53,063 nt of DNA from Candidatus Competibacteraceae bacterium (GCA_003989065.1 RXIW01000017.1:1-53063); one strand, 5' to 3'; counted from the stretch's first letter, positions 17,711 to 27,313 are shown. The notes: generated by a model not told the origin, from the sequence alone. A program made the numbers and translations.

Positions 17711-19272
17711 GGGGTGGCCTCCTGCCGTTGCTGGTTCTCCAGGGCAAACTTGCGCGCCAGCATCTGCGCCGGACTGGTCTGGATGTTGCGCATCCACATC
17801 TCTGCAGTCTGGGCCGCGTTGAGTTCCGTCGTGCCGAGCTTGCCCTTCTTGCCCAGGTCGTCGAACTTGATCTGGTCCGGTGGCAAGTCGGGGGCTTCTC
17901 CATAATCGTCGTCCTTCTTCGGCGGGATCAGCGCCTTGACCAGCGCGAGGTTGCGCTTTGCCTCCTCCCAATCGGGGCGCTCCTTGAGGGCCTGCTGGTA
18001 GCTCTTCACCGCCTCTGGATATTTCCCGAGGTGAGCGAGGGCATTCCCCTGGTCGTAGTCACTTTCCGGGGTGTCGACGCGGGCGAACGCCTCGACGGCG
18101 GGGGCAAATTTTCCCGCCCGGTATAGGGCGACCCCCTTCCACATCGGATCCGTAAAGTGAGCCGCCGCCTGCGCGAAATCGCCGCGCTCGAAGAACAGGC
18201 GACCCTGTTGATCCGGGCTCAGCCAGGGCGACAGGAGATCGGCCGCCTGGGTATTGCTTGGGCCGGTGCCCAGCCCAACCGCCAGCACCCACACGCTGAC
18301 CCAGCGGACCGTCCAGCCGCGCCGGAACCAGAACACCGATAGCAGGACGATCAGCGGCACCAGCCCCCAGCCTTCATCCTCCCAGCGCGTCGCCGTCTCA
18401 GCCTGGCGCTGCGCCAAGTGAGTCTGGACGTTGTGCTGAATCCATTTGACGTCGGCATCGTCGGCAGTCACGGTCGCGACCTCGACCCCAGCCCGCTTAA
18501 GCCGCTGCAGCGCCTCGACATCCAGGCGGGCAAAGACGCGTCTACCGGTCGCATCCTCCAGGAAAGCGTCCGGGCCGGTGCGCACCGGTCCGCCCTGCTC
18601 GGTGCCGATGCCCAGTACCATCAGTGAGTCCTTGCCGCTATGGTGCGCGAGAGCGTCGAAGCTCGCCGGCTCGACACCGTCGGTGATGAACAGAATCGTC
18701 CCCGGCACTTCCTCGCTGGCCAGGTTCTTCTCGACCAGGCGCAGCGCCTGGCCAGTGTCCTTGGCGCCGGACGGCAGGAGGCTGGTGGCGAGGGCATCGA
18801 GGTAGGTGCCGAGCAGCGCCCTATCGTCGGTCAGCGGCAGAACGAGGTGAGCGCTGCCGGAGTAGACAAAAAGCGCCGTGCGCGCGCCGGGACGCAAGGC
18901 CAGGAGATCGTGCACCTTGAGCTTGGCGCGCTCCAGCCGCGTTGGGGAAACATCGATCGCATCCATCGTCTGGGAAATGTCGATGGCGATCGCCAGCGGT
19001 GCCTTGTCCTCAGCGAACGGGGGGCGTTCGTGGCGCCAGGTGGGTCCGGCGGCGGCGATCGCGCCGAGCATGATCGCCACGACGGTGGCGTAGACCGGGC
19101 GGATGTGCCAGCGCGCCCGCGGATCCACGACCAGGTGTTCGAGCAGGTGCGGCGCGATGATCCCTCGCCAGCGGCTGCGCACATCCTCGCGCCGGGCGAC
19201 GATCCATGCCAGGAGCAAGGCTGCAGGCAGCACCAGAAGCCAAGCCGGGCGCAGGAAGTGGAAAGTCTCCAT
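17707..19272 (-). CDS. BatB/BatC fusion: VWA domain plus TPR
   Basis: In this 521-aa protein, two N-terminal membrane helices (about 10-25 and 60-76) flank a loop. A von Willebrand A domain follows with the MIDAS motif DISQT in LAIAIDISQTMDAIDV. After a further membrane helix around residue 320, the C-terminal third has TPR-like repeats (GRLFFERGDFAQAAAHF, ALYRAGKFAPAVEAF, NALAHLGKYPEAVKSYQQAL). BatB (VWA) and BatC (TPR) are often separate; here they are one chain. It is presumably a membrane scaffold working with MoxR. Its start shares one base with the batA stop and its end overlaps batD by four bases. Confidence 0.85.
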   Translation of the reverse strand: METFHFLRPAWLLVLPAALLLAWIVARREDVRSRWRGIIAPHLLEHLVVDPRARWHIRPVYATVVAIMLGAIAAAGPTWRHERPPFAEDKAPLAIAIDISQTMDAIDVSPTRLERAKLKVHDLLALRPGARTALFVYSGSAHLVLPLTDDRALLGTYLDALATSLLPSGAKDTGQALRLVEKNLASEEVPGTILFITDGVEPASFDALAHHSGKDSLMVLGIGTEQGGPVRTGPDAFLEDATGRRVFARLDVEALQRLKRAGVEVATVTADDADVKWIQHNVQTHLAQRQAETATRWEDEGWGLVPLIVLLSVFWFRRGWTVRWVSVWVLAVGLGTGPSNTQAADLLSPWLSPDQQGRLFFERGDFAQAAAHFTDPMWKGVALYRAGKFAPAVEAFARVDTPESDYDQGNALAHLGKYPEAVKSYQQALKERPDWEEAKRNLALVKALIPPKKDDDYGEAPDLPPDQIKFDDLGKKGKLGTTELNAAQTAEMWMRNIQTSPAQMLARKFALENQQRQEATP

Positions 19273-20273
19273 CAGGGGGTCACCTCGCGGCGCTTCCAGC
19301 GTCGCAACGACACCAGAACGAACATGACCAGGTGATAGCCCAGCACGAGCACCACAGCGCCACCGAGCGGGTAGTAGTAGAGTTCGCGCTTAGGCCGCCA
19401 GCTCAGGGTCTTTTGGTTCTGCGGGGCGAGCTGGTCGATCGTGGTGTAGATCTGCGTCAGCGCCGCTTGGTCCTGGCCGAAGAAGTAGCGCCCGCCAGTG
19501 GTCTCGGCGACCTTCTCGAGGGTTGTGGTATCGACCTTGGCCTCGCCGGTCGCGTTCGGGTCGCCGATGCCGATGGTGTCGATACGGATGCCATGTTCCT
19601 TGGCGATCTCGGCGGCGCGCGCCGGCGGCATGCGGCTGGCGGTGTCGCTGCCGTCGCTGAGCAGGATCATCAGCTTGTCCGGAGCCTTACTGGCTTCGAA
19701 CAGCTTGATTCCGAGACCGATGCTATCGCCGAGCGCCGTGCGCGGTCCGGCCATTCCCGGCAGAGCCTGGCCGAGCATGGTGCGGACCGTGGCATGATCG
19801 AGGGTGAACGGCACCAGCGGATACGGGGCATCCCCAAACACCACCAGCCCGATGCGATCGCCTGTTCGGCGCTCGACGAAGCGCTCGACGACCTGGCGCA
19901 CCCCCGCCACGCGGGTTTCCAGCTGGCCTTGAGGATCGCGGAAGTCGCGGGTATCCATCGATTGCGACAGATCCAGCGCTAGCAGCAGATCGCGGGCGGG
20001 TTGCACCTTCTGGATCGGTGGTTCGACGAATTGCGGCCGGGCCAAGGCCAGCACGATCAGCCCCCAGCACAGCGGTGCCAGCAGTTTCTGCAGCCGGTTG
20101 GTCCGAAGTATCACCGCGCCCGGTTGTGGCTCCAGGCCCGCGGCCTGAGCCACGTCGCCAAAAAAGGCGAGGCGCACCGAGGCGCTTTCTTCACGATACG
20201 GCGGCAGCAGCCACCAGGCGAGCAGCGGTAACGGCAGCGCCAATAGCACCCAGGGAAAGTCAAGTTGGTACAC
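19272..20273 (-). CDS. BatA-like VWA domain membrane protein
   Basis: The 333-aa protein begins with a membrane helix (VLLALPLPLLAWWLLPP), a second helix near residues 77-92, then a VWA domain. Its MIDAS motif is LALDLSQSMDTRDF, and DKLMILLSDGSDTA and IRIDTIGIG follow at the expected places. A C-terminal membrane helix ends the protein, as in BatA. The GTG start at 20273 is chosen because it yields the BatA-type N-terminus; the open frame extends to 20459 with unrelated sequence. It overlaps the DUF4381 gene by 14 bases. The MIDAS residues suggest a metal-dependent protein interaction. Confidence 0.86.
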   Translation of the reverse strand: MYQLDFPWVLLALPLPLLAWWLLPPYREESASVRLAFFGDVAQAAGLEPQPGAVILRTNRLQKLLAPLCWGLIVLALARPQFVEPPIQKVQPARDLLLALDLSQSMDTRDFRDPQGQLETRVAGVRQVVERFVERRTGDRIGLVVFGDAPYPLVPFTLDHATVRTMLGQALPGMAGPRTALGDSIGLGIKLFEASKAPDKLMILLSDGSDTASRMPPARAAEIAKEHGIRIDTIGIGDPNATGEAKVDTTTLEKVAETTGGRYFFGQDQAALTQIYTTIDQLAPQNQKTLSWRPKRELYYYPLGGAVVLVLGYHLVMFVLVSLRRWKRREVTP

Positions 20274-20784
20274 GGTGCGACTCGATCCAAAGGCGGACAG
20301 CGCGCGCGCAGGCGTGCGCATCCTGCGGGGAAAGGGACGCGAGCACCTCGGGCCGGTACTCTGCGTCGTCGAGCAATCGCGCCATCCGCTCGTCGATACC
20401 GGCATGGCCGCTTTGCCGACGCAGGAAATCGATCCAGGCGTGGCCGAAGAGCGAGGCAACCTCCGCCCTGGGCCAAGCGCTGAGCGCGGTTCGTTTCAGC
20501 AGCACCGCCAACCCGGCGAGCGCCGTAGCGCGTTGGTCTTCGCGATCCAGACGCGCATCAAGCGCGGCGCAGACCTTGAGCGCCTCGCGCCGATAGCGGT
20601 TCGCGGTGAAGCGTCGGGCCAGGTAAATCCCCAACCCCAGCGCAGCCACGCACAACACGCCCGCGAGCACCCACCAGCCCCAGGTTTGCGGAACCCACGA
20701 CACCGGTTTCGGCATCACGATGTCCGCCAAACCCGTCAGCGCATCGTGGCTCGTCAGTTGGACGACCCCCGTGTTCCCGGTCAC
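20260..20784 (-). CDS. DUF4381 domain membrane protein
   Basis: This 174-aa protein has one clear membrane helix (WWVLAGVLCVAALGLGIYLA, about residues 37-56), preceded by a short periplasmic part containing MPKPVSWVPQTWGW. A helical cytoplasmic tail follows, with LAGLAVLLKRTALSAWPR and FGHAWIDFLRRQSG. These match the DUF4381 proteins that regularly sit between the DUF58 and BatA genes in proteobacterial MoxR-BAT operons. No enzymatic motif is visible. It probably helps assemble the membrane complex. It is 2 bases after the DUF58 gene. Confidence 0.85.
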   Translation of the reverse strand: MTGNTGVVQLTSHDALTGLADIVMPKPVSWVPQTWGWWVLAGVLCVAALGLGIYLARRFTANRYRREALKVCAALDARLDREDQRATALAGLAVLLKRTALSAWPRAEVASLFGHAWIDFLRRQSGHAGIDERMARLLDDAEYRPEVLASLSPQDAHACARAVRLWIESHRVPT

Positions 20785-20786
20785 CG

Positions 20787-21791
20787 CTACCCCCTTCGCC
20801 CCACCAGCTGCCCGAGCAACTTACGGAGCTGATCCGCCGTTGGCTCCGCCGACGAGATCGGCAACACCGGCACGCCAATCGCGCCGCGCCAGTCGAGCAA
20901 GGCCCTAAGCCGCGTGTCCACGGCCTCGGCCAGACGCTTGCGCACGGGGCCAGTGCCGAACGGTAACTCGACTTGCAGTTCGCCGTCGCTCACGACCAGA
21001 TCTCCGGCCGACGGCAGCTCGAACAGAAAGGGGTCGTAGATCAGCATGGCGATGACGTCGTTGTGGAGCGACAGGCCCAACAGCAGATCCCGTGTGCGCT
21101 CGTCCTGGCCGTCGAAGTCGCTGATCACGATGACCAGATGATCGTGATCGGCCACACGGGCGACAGCCTCCAGAGCGGCGTTGAGCTGGGAAGAATTGCG
21201 CTTAGCGGTCGAATCGGCGCGCAAGGCATTGTTCTGCTCGACGACGACCTCCAGCAGGCGGGTGACGGCGGCACGGCTACGCGCCGGGCGCACCTCGTCG
21301 AGGCGCTCGTCGTTAAGCACCCAGCCGCCGATGCGATCTCCGACCGCGAGAATCCGCCACGCGCAGAGCGCCGCCGCCTCCGCAGCCACCACGGACTTCA
21401 TGGCGCGACGGGTGCCGAAGAACATGTTGATGCGCTGATCCACCACCACCAGCGCGGGTCGATCCTTCTCTTCCGTATACACCCGCACATAGGGCTTGCC
21501 CATCCGCGCCGTGGCGCGCCAATCCATGGTGCGAATATCGTCGCCGGGCAGGTAGGGCCGCAGTTCCTCGAACGCTAGCCCGCGTCCGCGCACGCGCGAG
21601 CCGTGGCGACCGGCCAGGATGCTGTGGACCGGTTGCCGCGGCAGGAAACTGAAGTCACGCGCCGCCATCTCCAGCACGCTCAGGTCGTCGAGACTGGCGT
21701 AGACGCCACCGACCGCCGCGCGAGCCGGCGCCCGCTGGATCGGAACCTGCGATCGACCCAGTGCGGAGAGCGAGAATCCCATGGCAGCCAT
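20787..21791 (-). CDS. DUF58 domain protein (MoxR partner)
   Basis: The 334-aa soluble protein contains RGRGLAFEELRPYLPGDD followed by IRTMDWRATARMGKP, the DUF58 signature, and then a VWA-like segment beginning LVVVDQRINMFFG. DUF58 proteins are regular partners of MoxR AAA+ ATPases and are thought to be adaptors or substrates. Here the MIDAS-like motif reads DQRIN rather than DxSxS, so metal binding is doubtful, as is usual in this family. Its start shares one base with the moxR stop, indicating coupling. Confidence 0.9.
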   Translation of the reverse strand: MAAMGFSLSALGRSQVPIQRAPARAAVGGVYASLDDLSVLEMAARDFSFLPRQPVHSILAGRHGSRVRGRGLAFEELRPYLPGDDIRTMDWRATARMGKPYVRVYTEEKDRPALVVVDQRINMFFGTRRAMKSVVAAEAAALCAWRILAVGDRIGGWVLNDERLDEVRPARSRAAVTRLLEVVVEQNNALRADSTAKRNSSQLNAALEAVARVADHDHLVIVISDFDGQDERTRDLLLGLSLHNDVIAMLIYDPFLFELPSAGDLVVSDGELQVELPFGTGPVRKRLAEAVDTRLRALLDWRGAIGVPVLPISSAEPTADQLRKLLGQLVGRRG

Positions 21792-22771
21792 CAGGCGACG
21801 GCGACCTTCTGGACGATGCGGTCGATCACCTGGTCTGCGCTCTTGCCGCTGGCGTGGGCCTCATACGAGAGGATCAACCGATGGCGGAACACATCGTGCA
21901 CCACGGCCTGGACGTCATCCGGGGTGACGTAATCACGCCCCGACAGCCAGGCCATGGCGCGCGCGACGCGATCAAGGCCGATCGAGGCGCGCGGGCTGAC
22001 CCCAACCTGAATCCACTTGGCCAGCTCCGGGTCGTATTGGCCAGGCGTACGCGTTGCAAACACCAAGGCGACGATGTAGTTGGCGACCGCCTCGGAAACC
22101 GCGACTTGGTTGATCTCCTTGCGGGCGTCGAAGATGACGTGTTGCTCGATTTTCTTCTCGGTCGGTCCCTCGGCCTTTGGGGCGCTCTTGCTCCCCTCCT
22201 CCGCGCGATTCAGCTTCACGATCTCAGCTTCGGCCTTGGCGTCCGGATAGCCCACGCTCACATGCATCAGGAAGCGGTCCATCTGCGCCTCGGGCAGCGG
22301 ATAGGTGCCCTCTTGCTCGATGGGATTCTGCGTGGCCATCACCAGGAATAGCGGCGGCAGCGGGTGAGTCTCCCCGCCGACGGTCACCTGGCGCTCCTCC
22401 ATCGCCTCGAGCAACGCGGCCTGCACCTTGGCGGGCGCGCGATTCACCTCGTCGGCCAGCAACAGGTTCGCGAACACCGGGCCGCCCTGGAATTTGAACG
22501 CTCCTTTGCCGCCCTCGGTGTAATAGACCTGCGAACCGGTGATATCCGACGGCAGGAGGTCGGGCGTGAACTGGACGCGCGAAAACTGGGCGTCCAGACA
22601 CTTGGCGAGGCTCTTGATGGCGCGCGTCTTGGCGAGGCCGGGCAAGCCCTCGACCAACAGGTTGCCGTCCGCCAGCAGCCCGAGCAACAGGCGTTCGATC
22701 AGATTTTCCTGACCGATGATCGATGTCGCCATCTGCTTTTTCAGGTCCAGGATACCATCACGTGAACTCAT
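21791..22771 (-). CDS. MoxR-family AAA+ ATPase
   Basis: The 326-aa cytosolic AAA+ ATPase has Walker A GLPGLAKT, Walker B LLLADEVNRAPAKVQAALLE, sensor 1 MATQNPIEQEGTYPLPEAQ and the arginine-bearing QMDRFLMHV segment. MoxR ATPases act as chaperones that activate or assemble partner complexes, typically VWA proteins. The ATG at 22771 has a GGAGAAG ribosome-binding site 8 bases upstream. It heads the DUF58-DUF4381-BatA-BatB/C-BatD series and lies only 25 bases downstream of the fused spermidine synthase gene, so these may share a transcript. Confidence 0.95.
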   Translation of the reverse strand: MSSRDGILDLKKQMATSIIGQENLIERLLLGLLADGNLLVEGLPGLAKTRAIKSLAKCLDAQFSRVQFTPDLLPSDITGSQVYYTEGGKGAFKFQGGPVFANLLLADEVNRAPAKVQAALLEAMEERQVTVGGETHPLPPLFLVMATQNPIEQEGTYPLPEAQMDRFLMHVSVGYPDAKAEAEIVKLNRAEEGSKSAPKAEGPTEKKIEQHVIFDARKEINQVAVSEAVANYIVALVFATRTPGQYDPELAKWIQVGVSPRASIGLDRVARAMAWLSGRDYVTPDDVQAVVHDVFRHRLILSYEAHASGKSADQVIDRIVQKVAVA

Positions 22772-22796
22772 GCCCTGCTTCTCCAGATTGAATGAT

Positions 22797-25337
22797 CTAG
22801 CGCCCTGAGCCGAGCGCCCAACGGTAATAGGGATTGTTCGGCTCGATCTCGAATACGTACTGCATGATCCGCCCCCATCCTTCCCGGTCGCCCTGATAGG
22901 CTGAGAGACCGGCCTGGTAGAAGCTCAGCAGGGCATCGCGCGCCGTGGCCACCTGGCTTTGAAAAGCGGCATCGGCCTTCGTCAATGGCGGCTCCCCACG
23001 GACGCCGAAGAGATGCACCAGGGTGCGCGGGAAATCGCCGGGCAGCACCCAGGGGCCATATTCGATACGTGGACGATCGTCGGTCACCGCCAGCGCGTCG
23101 CCGGCATAGCGTTCCAGCCCGGCCCGATCGGTGACCCATGTAGCCATGAGGGCCGGCGCGGACCCGATACCCACCTCGGCCAGCGCTGCAGCGACCTTGG
23201 GTTGTCCGTACCTCTGCTGGATGCGTGCCGCATCGAGTTCGATCGGCGTCATCGAGCCGATCAGCAACATCTCATGCAACTCGGTCGTCCAGAGGGTCAC
23301 GTATGGGAAGACGTCCAGGAAGCTCCGTACCAGCGAGCGGGTGTCCTCGTCCGTCTGCGTGGATAACGGCAACCACTGCGCGAACAGGCCGTCTGGCTGC
23401 AGCCGCTGGGCGGCGAGCCGATAGAAGTCCCGTGAATAGAGATTGACGACACCGGCGGCGGAAGGGGGCGGCGGCTCGAGCGTGATCAGGTCATAGCGCT
23501 GGTCGCTGCGCGCCAGCTCGCGCCGGCCATCCGCAAGACGGATCTCGAGCGCTGGATTGGACGGGGCGCCGAAGTGACCGCTGAAGTGCGACGCAGCGCG
23601 TACGACGGCCGGCAACAGCTCGGCGCAGACGCGGGCTTCAAGCTTCGGGTACTGCAGCAGGCTTCCAGCCGTGATTCCGGTACCGAGACCGATCACGAGC
23701 ACGGAACGCGGCTCGCCACGATGGATGAGTAACGGCAGAAGCGTCTGCAGGCGCATGTAGCGGATCGACGGCAGCGAGTCGCCCGAGTTGGAGACACCCT
23801 GGATATACAACCGGTGAAACGGATTCTGCCGCGCGCCCTGGGTGATCACGGCGATATCGCCGCCAGCGCTGGCCTCATGGTACACGAGCTCGCCACCGTG
23901 TGCCCGCGCCAACTGGCGCGCGAGTAGATCCGACGGCAGGGCAAAGGCCACGACCACGGCCACGACAGCCAGCCCGAGGGTGCCGAAACGCAGGACGGGC
24001 TGCACCTGACTGTTGCGCAACACTGCGACGACACCGATGCCGGCCGCGACCAGCGTGAGCACGCTCAACGCGCGCTCGACCCCCAGCGCCGGCACGAACA
24101 CGAAGCCGGTCAGCACCGTACCGGCGATGCCTCCGGCCGTGTTCAACGCCAGCACCCGGCCGGTATCGCGGCCAGGATGGTCAGGGTCCGCCGCCAGACG
24201 CAGCGCAATCGGGAATGCCGCCCCCAGCATCAGAGTCGGCACGAAGACGACACAGAGCGCGACAATGGCGAAGCGCGCGGACATGGCCAGGGTTTCGCTA
24301 CCCGTGAGCCCGAACATCCAGGTCGCGGCCTGTACCTGGAGCGGTGTCAGCCAGGCGCCGAGAAGCGCCATTTCCACCAGCGCCACGAGACCTGCAGCCA
24401 CGATCAGGCCACCGAACCATCCCCAGGGGTCGCTCAGTCGCGCCACGCGCCGCGCGCTCCAGGCACTGCCGAGCGTCAGCGCGACGAGGTAGGTTGAGAG
24501 CACGATCGCGAAGGAAAACGTCCGCGTGCTGGTCCACTGCACGATCGCGTGGGTCCAGACAACCTCGTAGCCGAGCGCGACGCCACCGGCGACAGCGTAA
24601 AGAATCAGCGGCCGCCAGGCGGGTCGTCGGTTTGCATCGGGGTGCACCACGCGAGACCGAAGGTCACGAAGAAGTCCGAAGGCGACACACGCCGCCAACA
24701 GATTAAGCACCGCAGCGGCGACCGATGAACCCAGGATTCCGAGCCAGGGGATCAATACGAAGGGGGTGGCCAACGCGCCCAGGATGGCGCCCGCCGTGTT
24801 CGCCGCATACAAGCGCCCACCGGCCCCGTCAATCTGCCCGATCGTCGGCGCCACCCAGCGCGTCAACACCGGCACGGTGCCACCCATCAGGAACGCCGGC
24901 AAGCCCACCAGAGCGAATGGCACGAGCCACGCGAGCCCTCCGACCACCGATTCGAGCCGCGCCCACCACCCGGTGGCCGTCGCCAGCACCAGCGTCGAAC
25001 CGACGCCGAGTACGGCGATGCCGACCTCCAGGCCACCGTACAGCAGCCCCGGCCGCTCCCAGCAGTCGGCCCACCAGCCGAACAGCCAGCTGCCGACTGC
25101 TAGGCCCGCAAAAAACGCGCTGACGGCCGTCGTCACCGCGAAAACATCGGCGCCGACCACCAGCGATAACTGCTTGGCCCACAACAACTGATAAACCAGT
25201 CCGGCAGCACCCGACACCATCAGCAGCCCGCTGGCGGTCAGCGACATGTGGCTGACCGCCTGGCGTCGGATGCCGCGGCGAACCGCGAGGGCGGAGCGGA
25301 TGAGGCCCATCGCTCCGCGCCTGCCGGACTGGGGCAT
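22797..25337 (-). CDS. Fused membrane transporter-like/spermidine synthase-like protein
   Basis: The 846-aa protein has an N-terminal half of about a dozen membrane helices, starting LTASGLLMVSGAAGLVYQLLWAKQ. This MFS-like part is typical of fused spermidine-synthase-domain proteins. The C-terminal half is an SAM-dependent methyltransferase-fold aminopropyltransferase domain, with SVLVIGLGTGITAGSLLQYP (SAM-binding), ELLPAVVRAA, RLADGRRELA and YDLITLEPPPP followed by NLYSRDFYRLA. Real polyamine synthesis is unproven for these membrane fusions. The start may be 25337 or the ATG at 25310, which has a better GGAG site. It lies between the arylsulfatase gene and moxR on the same strand. Confidence 0.88.
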   Translation of the reverse strand: MPQSGRRGAMGLIRSALAVRRGIRRQAVSHMSLTASGLLMVSGAAGLVYQLLWAKQLSLVVGADVFAVTTAVSAFFAGLAVGSWLFGWWADCWERPGLLYGGLEVGIAVLGVGSTLVLATATGWWARLESVVGGLAWLVPFALVGLPAFLMGGTVPVLTRWVAPTIGQIDGAGGRLYAANTAGAILGALATPFVLIPWLGILGSSVAAAVLNLLAACVAFGLLRDLRSRVVHPDANRRPAWRPLILYAVAGGVALGYEVVWTHAIVQWTSTRTFSFAIVLSTYLVALTLGSAWSARRVARLSDPWGWFGGLIVAAGLVALVEMALLGAWLTPLQVQAATWMFGLTGSETLAMSARFAIVALCVVFVPTLMLGAAFPIALRLAADPDHPGRDTGRVLALNTAGGIAGTVLTGFVFVPALGVERALSVLTLVAAGIGVVAVLRNSQVQPVLRFGTLGLAVVAVVVAFALPSDLLARQLARAHGGELVYHEASAGGDIAVITQGARQNPFHRLYIQGVSNSGDSLPSIRYMRLQTLLPLLIHRGEPRSVLVIGLGTGITAGSLLQYPKLEARVCAELLPAVVRAASHFSGHFGAPSNPALEIRLADGRRELARSDQRYDLITLEPPPPSAAGVVNLYSRDFYRLAAQRLQPDGLFAQWLPLSTQTDEDTRSLVRSFLDVFPYVTLWTTELHEMLLIGSMTPIELDAARIQQRYGQPKVAAALAEVGIGSAPALMATWVTDRAGLERYAGDALAVTDDRPRIEYGPWVLPGDFPRTLVHLFGVRGEPPLTKADAAFQSQVATARDALLSFYQAGLSAYQGDREGWGRIMQYVFEIEPNNPYYRWALGSGR

Positions 25338-25346
25338 GTCCTATGC

Positions 25347-27035
25347 CTACGGCTTCGCTGGCTGTGACTTCTCCTGTTCCTGCTTCGCCTGCTGCTGCTT
25401 TTGCAGCTCCGCCTTCAGCTTCTCAGTGGCCTGGTCGATCGAGAAGGAGGCCGGAACCTGACTGGGCGGATATTCGACGAAGGTCTTGAGGAAGGCTTCA
25501 GCCCGTTGAATACCTTCGAAGATCAGGTAGACGTTTTGTGTATTCCACTGGTCCCAGTTGTTGGTCGGACCGATGTCGCCACGCTCGTAGGGATCCATGC
25601 GTAGGTTGTAGATCTTGGGCGTACGCAGGCAGGTGAACGGGTTCCTCCAGATGTCGAACCCGCCGGGCGCCCGCTGCTCGCAGAACACGATCTTCCAGGC
25701 CATGGGTTCGGTCGCGCCCGGCTCGAGTGCGTCGTAACGCATCGCCACCAGCTCGCCGTCATCATCGAAATAGTAGAACGTGTCGCGTGCGGATTTGTCG
25801 GTCTGGCCCGTCAGCAGCGGCAGCTGGTTGAAGCCGTCCAAGTGCACCTTGAAGGTCTTGTCGCCGATCTGGGCGCCCTTCAGCAGGCGCTCCTTGATGG
25901 TGGTGTCGCCGACCGCGGCCATCAGGGTCGGGAACCAGTCCTCACCCGCGAACATCCCGTTGCTGACCGAACCCGGTTTGATGTGGCCCGGCCAGCTGAT
26001 CATGGCCGGCACCCGGAAGGCGCCCTCCCAGTTGGAGTCCTTCTCGCTGCGGAACGGCGAGGTGGCGGCGTCGGGCCAAGTGAAGAAGTTCGGCCCGTTG
26101 TCGGTGGTGAAGACCACGATGGTGTTTTTCTCGACCCCGAGCTCGTCCAGAGCTTTCATCAGCTTGCCGACGTTCTGGTCCATCTCCCACATACCGTCGG
26201 CATACTCGTTGCCCCGAGGGCCCAGACCACCCTTGCCGCGGTAGGACTCGCGCACATGGGTGAAGATGTGCATGCGCGTGAAGTTCATCCACACGAAGAA
26301 CGGCGTCTTGGCGGTGACCTGCTTCTTCATGAACGCGATGGCGGCATCGGTAGTTTCGTCGTCGATCGTCTCCATGCGCTTGGTGTTCAACGGACCGGTA
26401 TCGTCGATTTTGCCGTCAGCGAAAGAGTGGATGACGCCGCGCGGGTTGTAGAACTTGAGGAACGCGGGGTTGTTGCTCGGCCAGTAGGGCCGCTCAGGCT
26501 CTTCCTCCGCATTCAGATGGTAGAGGTTGCCGAAGAACTCGTCGAAGCCGTGATTGGTGGGCAAAAACTCGTTGCGGTCGCCGAGGTGGTTCTTGCCGAA
26601 CTGACCGGTGGCGTAGCCCAGGGGCTTGAGGGCCTGGGCGATGGTGACGTCACGGGCTTGGAGTCCCACCGGCGCGCCTGGCACGCCGACCTTGGTCAGG
26701 CCGGTCCGGAACGGCGATTGCCCGGTGATGAAGGCTGCACGCCCTGCGGTACAGCTGTTCTGGGCATAGTAGTCGGTGAACAACATACCTTCGCTGGCGA
26801 TGCGGTCGATGTTCGGGGTCTTGTAGCCGACGACGCCTTTCATGTAGGCGCTGAGGTTGGTGATGCCAACATCGTCGCCGAAGATCACGAGGATGTTCGG
26901 CTTGTCCTGGCCCGGCGCTGGTTGCGCCTGCTGAGGTGGCGACGCTTGCTGCGCTGAAACCGTCGCGGTCCCCATGGCAGTTACCATTATGACTGATATT
27001 AAGCGAAGGCGAATCAACGAATTGACAGCTCTCAT
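25347..27035 (-). CDS. Arylsulfatase (formylglycine-dependent, exported)
   Basis: This is a 562-aa alkaline-phosphatase-superfamily sulfatase. After an N-terminal signal sequence (residues 1-28, ending near TVSAQ), KPNILVIFGDDVG gives the metal-binding aspartates. NSCTAGRAAFITG holds the CxAxR motif whose cysteine is converted to formylglycine. GKNHLGD and HGFDEFFGNLYHL continue the active site, and FTTDNGPN supplies the later metal ligands. The ATG at 27035 is chosen for its strong GAGGGAGG site; an in-frame ATG at 27095 would precede the signal sequence. The substrate is unknown. No formylglycine-generating enzyme is in the window. It is the first gene of the sulfatase-SpeE-like-MoxR-BAT series. 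Confidence 0.93.
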   Translation of the reverse strand: MRAVNSLIRLRLISVIMVTAMGTATVSAQQASPPQQAQPAPGQDKPNILVIFGDDVGITNLSAYMKGVVGYKTPNIDRIASEGMLFTDYYAQNSCTAGRAAFITGQSPFRTGLTKVGVPGAPVGLQARDVTIAQALKPLGYATGQFGKNHLGDRNEFLPTNHGFDEFFGNLYHLNAEEEPERPYWPSNNPAFLKFYNPRGVIHSFADGKIDDTGPLNTKRMETIDDETTDAAIAFMKKQVTAKTPFFVWMNFTRMHIFTHVRESYRGKGGLGPRGNEYADGMWEMDQNVGKLMKALDELGVEKNTIVVFTTDNGPNFFTWPDAATSPFRSEKDSNWEGAFRVPAMISWPGHIKPGSVSNGMFAGEDWFPTLMAAVGDTTIKERLLKGAQIGDKTFKVHLDGFNQLPLLTGQTDKSARDTFYYFDDDGELVAMRYDALEPGATEPMAWKIVFCEQRAPGGFDIWRNPFTCLRTPKIYNLRMDPYERGDIGPTNNWDQWNTQNVYLIFEGIQRAEAFLKTFVEYPPSQVPASFSIDQATEKLKAELQKQQQAKQEQEKSQPAKP

Positions 27036-27313
27036 GCTACCTCCCTCAGGCCCTTGCAGCCTAACGCGGACACGTTGAGTTTTTAAGCATAGCAACGATT
27101 TCTCGCAGCCGAATCATTCTAAAATACCACGCGATGAACGATGCAATTTTTGCTGATTAGGCGATCGGAGCGATCGCGCGATGTGCGGTGTTGGCAGGAA
27201 ATTGTTCGCCAATACTACAGCTGTAGAAAATCGATCAAAGTCGATTCTATTAGAGATTTCCCACAGCCACCACAAAAATATAGGGATATGGAGTTTACAC
27301 TCAAAGCGCTGGC
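27036..27313. other. Intergenic region upstream of the sulfatase gene; no gene seen
   Basis: The 278 bases are more AT-rich than the flanking genes and should hold the sulfatase promoter on the minus strand, but no convincing -35/-10 pair was found. A GCGATC-GGA-GCGATCGC cluster around 27162-27178 is self-complementary but short. No credible open frame or RNA gene was recognised. Confidence 0.5.

Noticed and set aside
27162..27178. GCGATCGC octamer cluster resembling the cyanobacterial HIP1 repeat
   Set aside because: It is a single occurrence in a gammaproteobacterial-type gene context; most likely coincidence.
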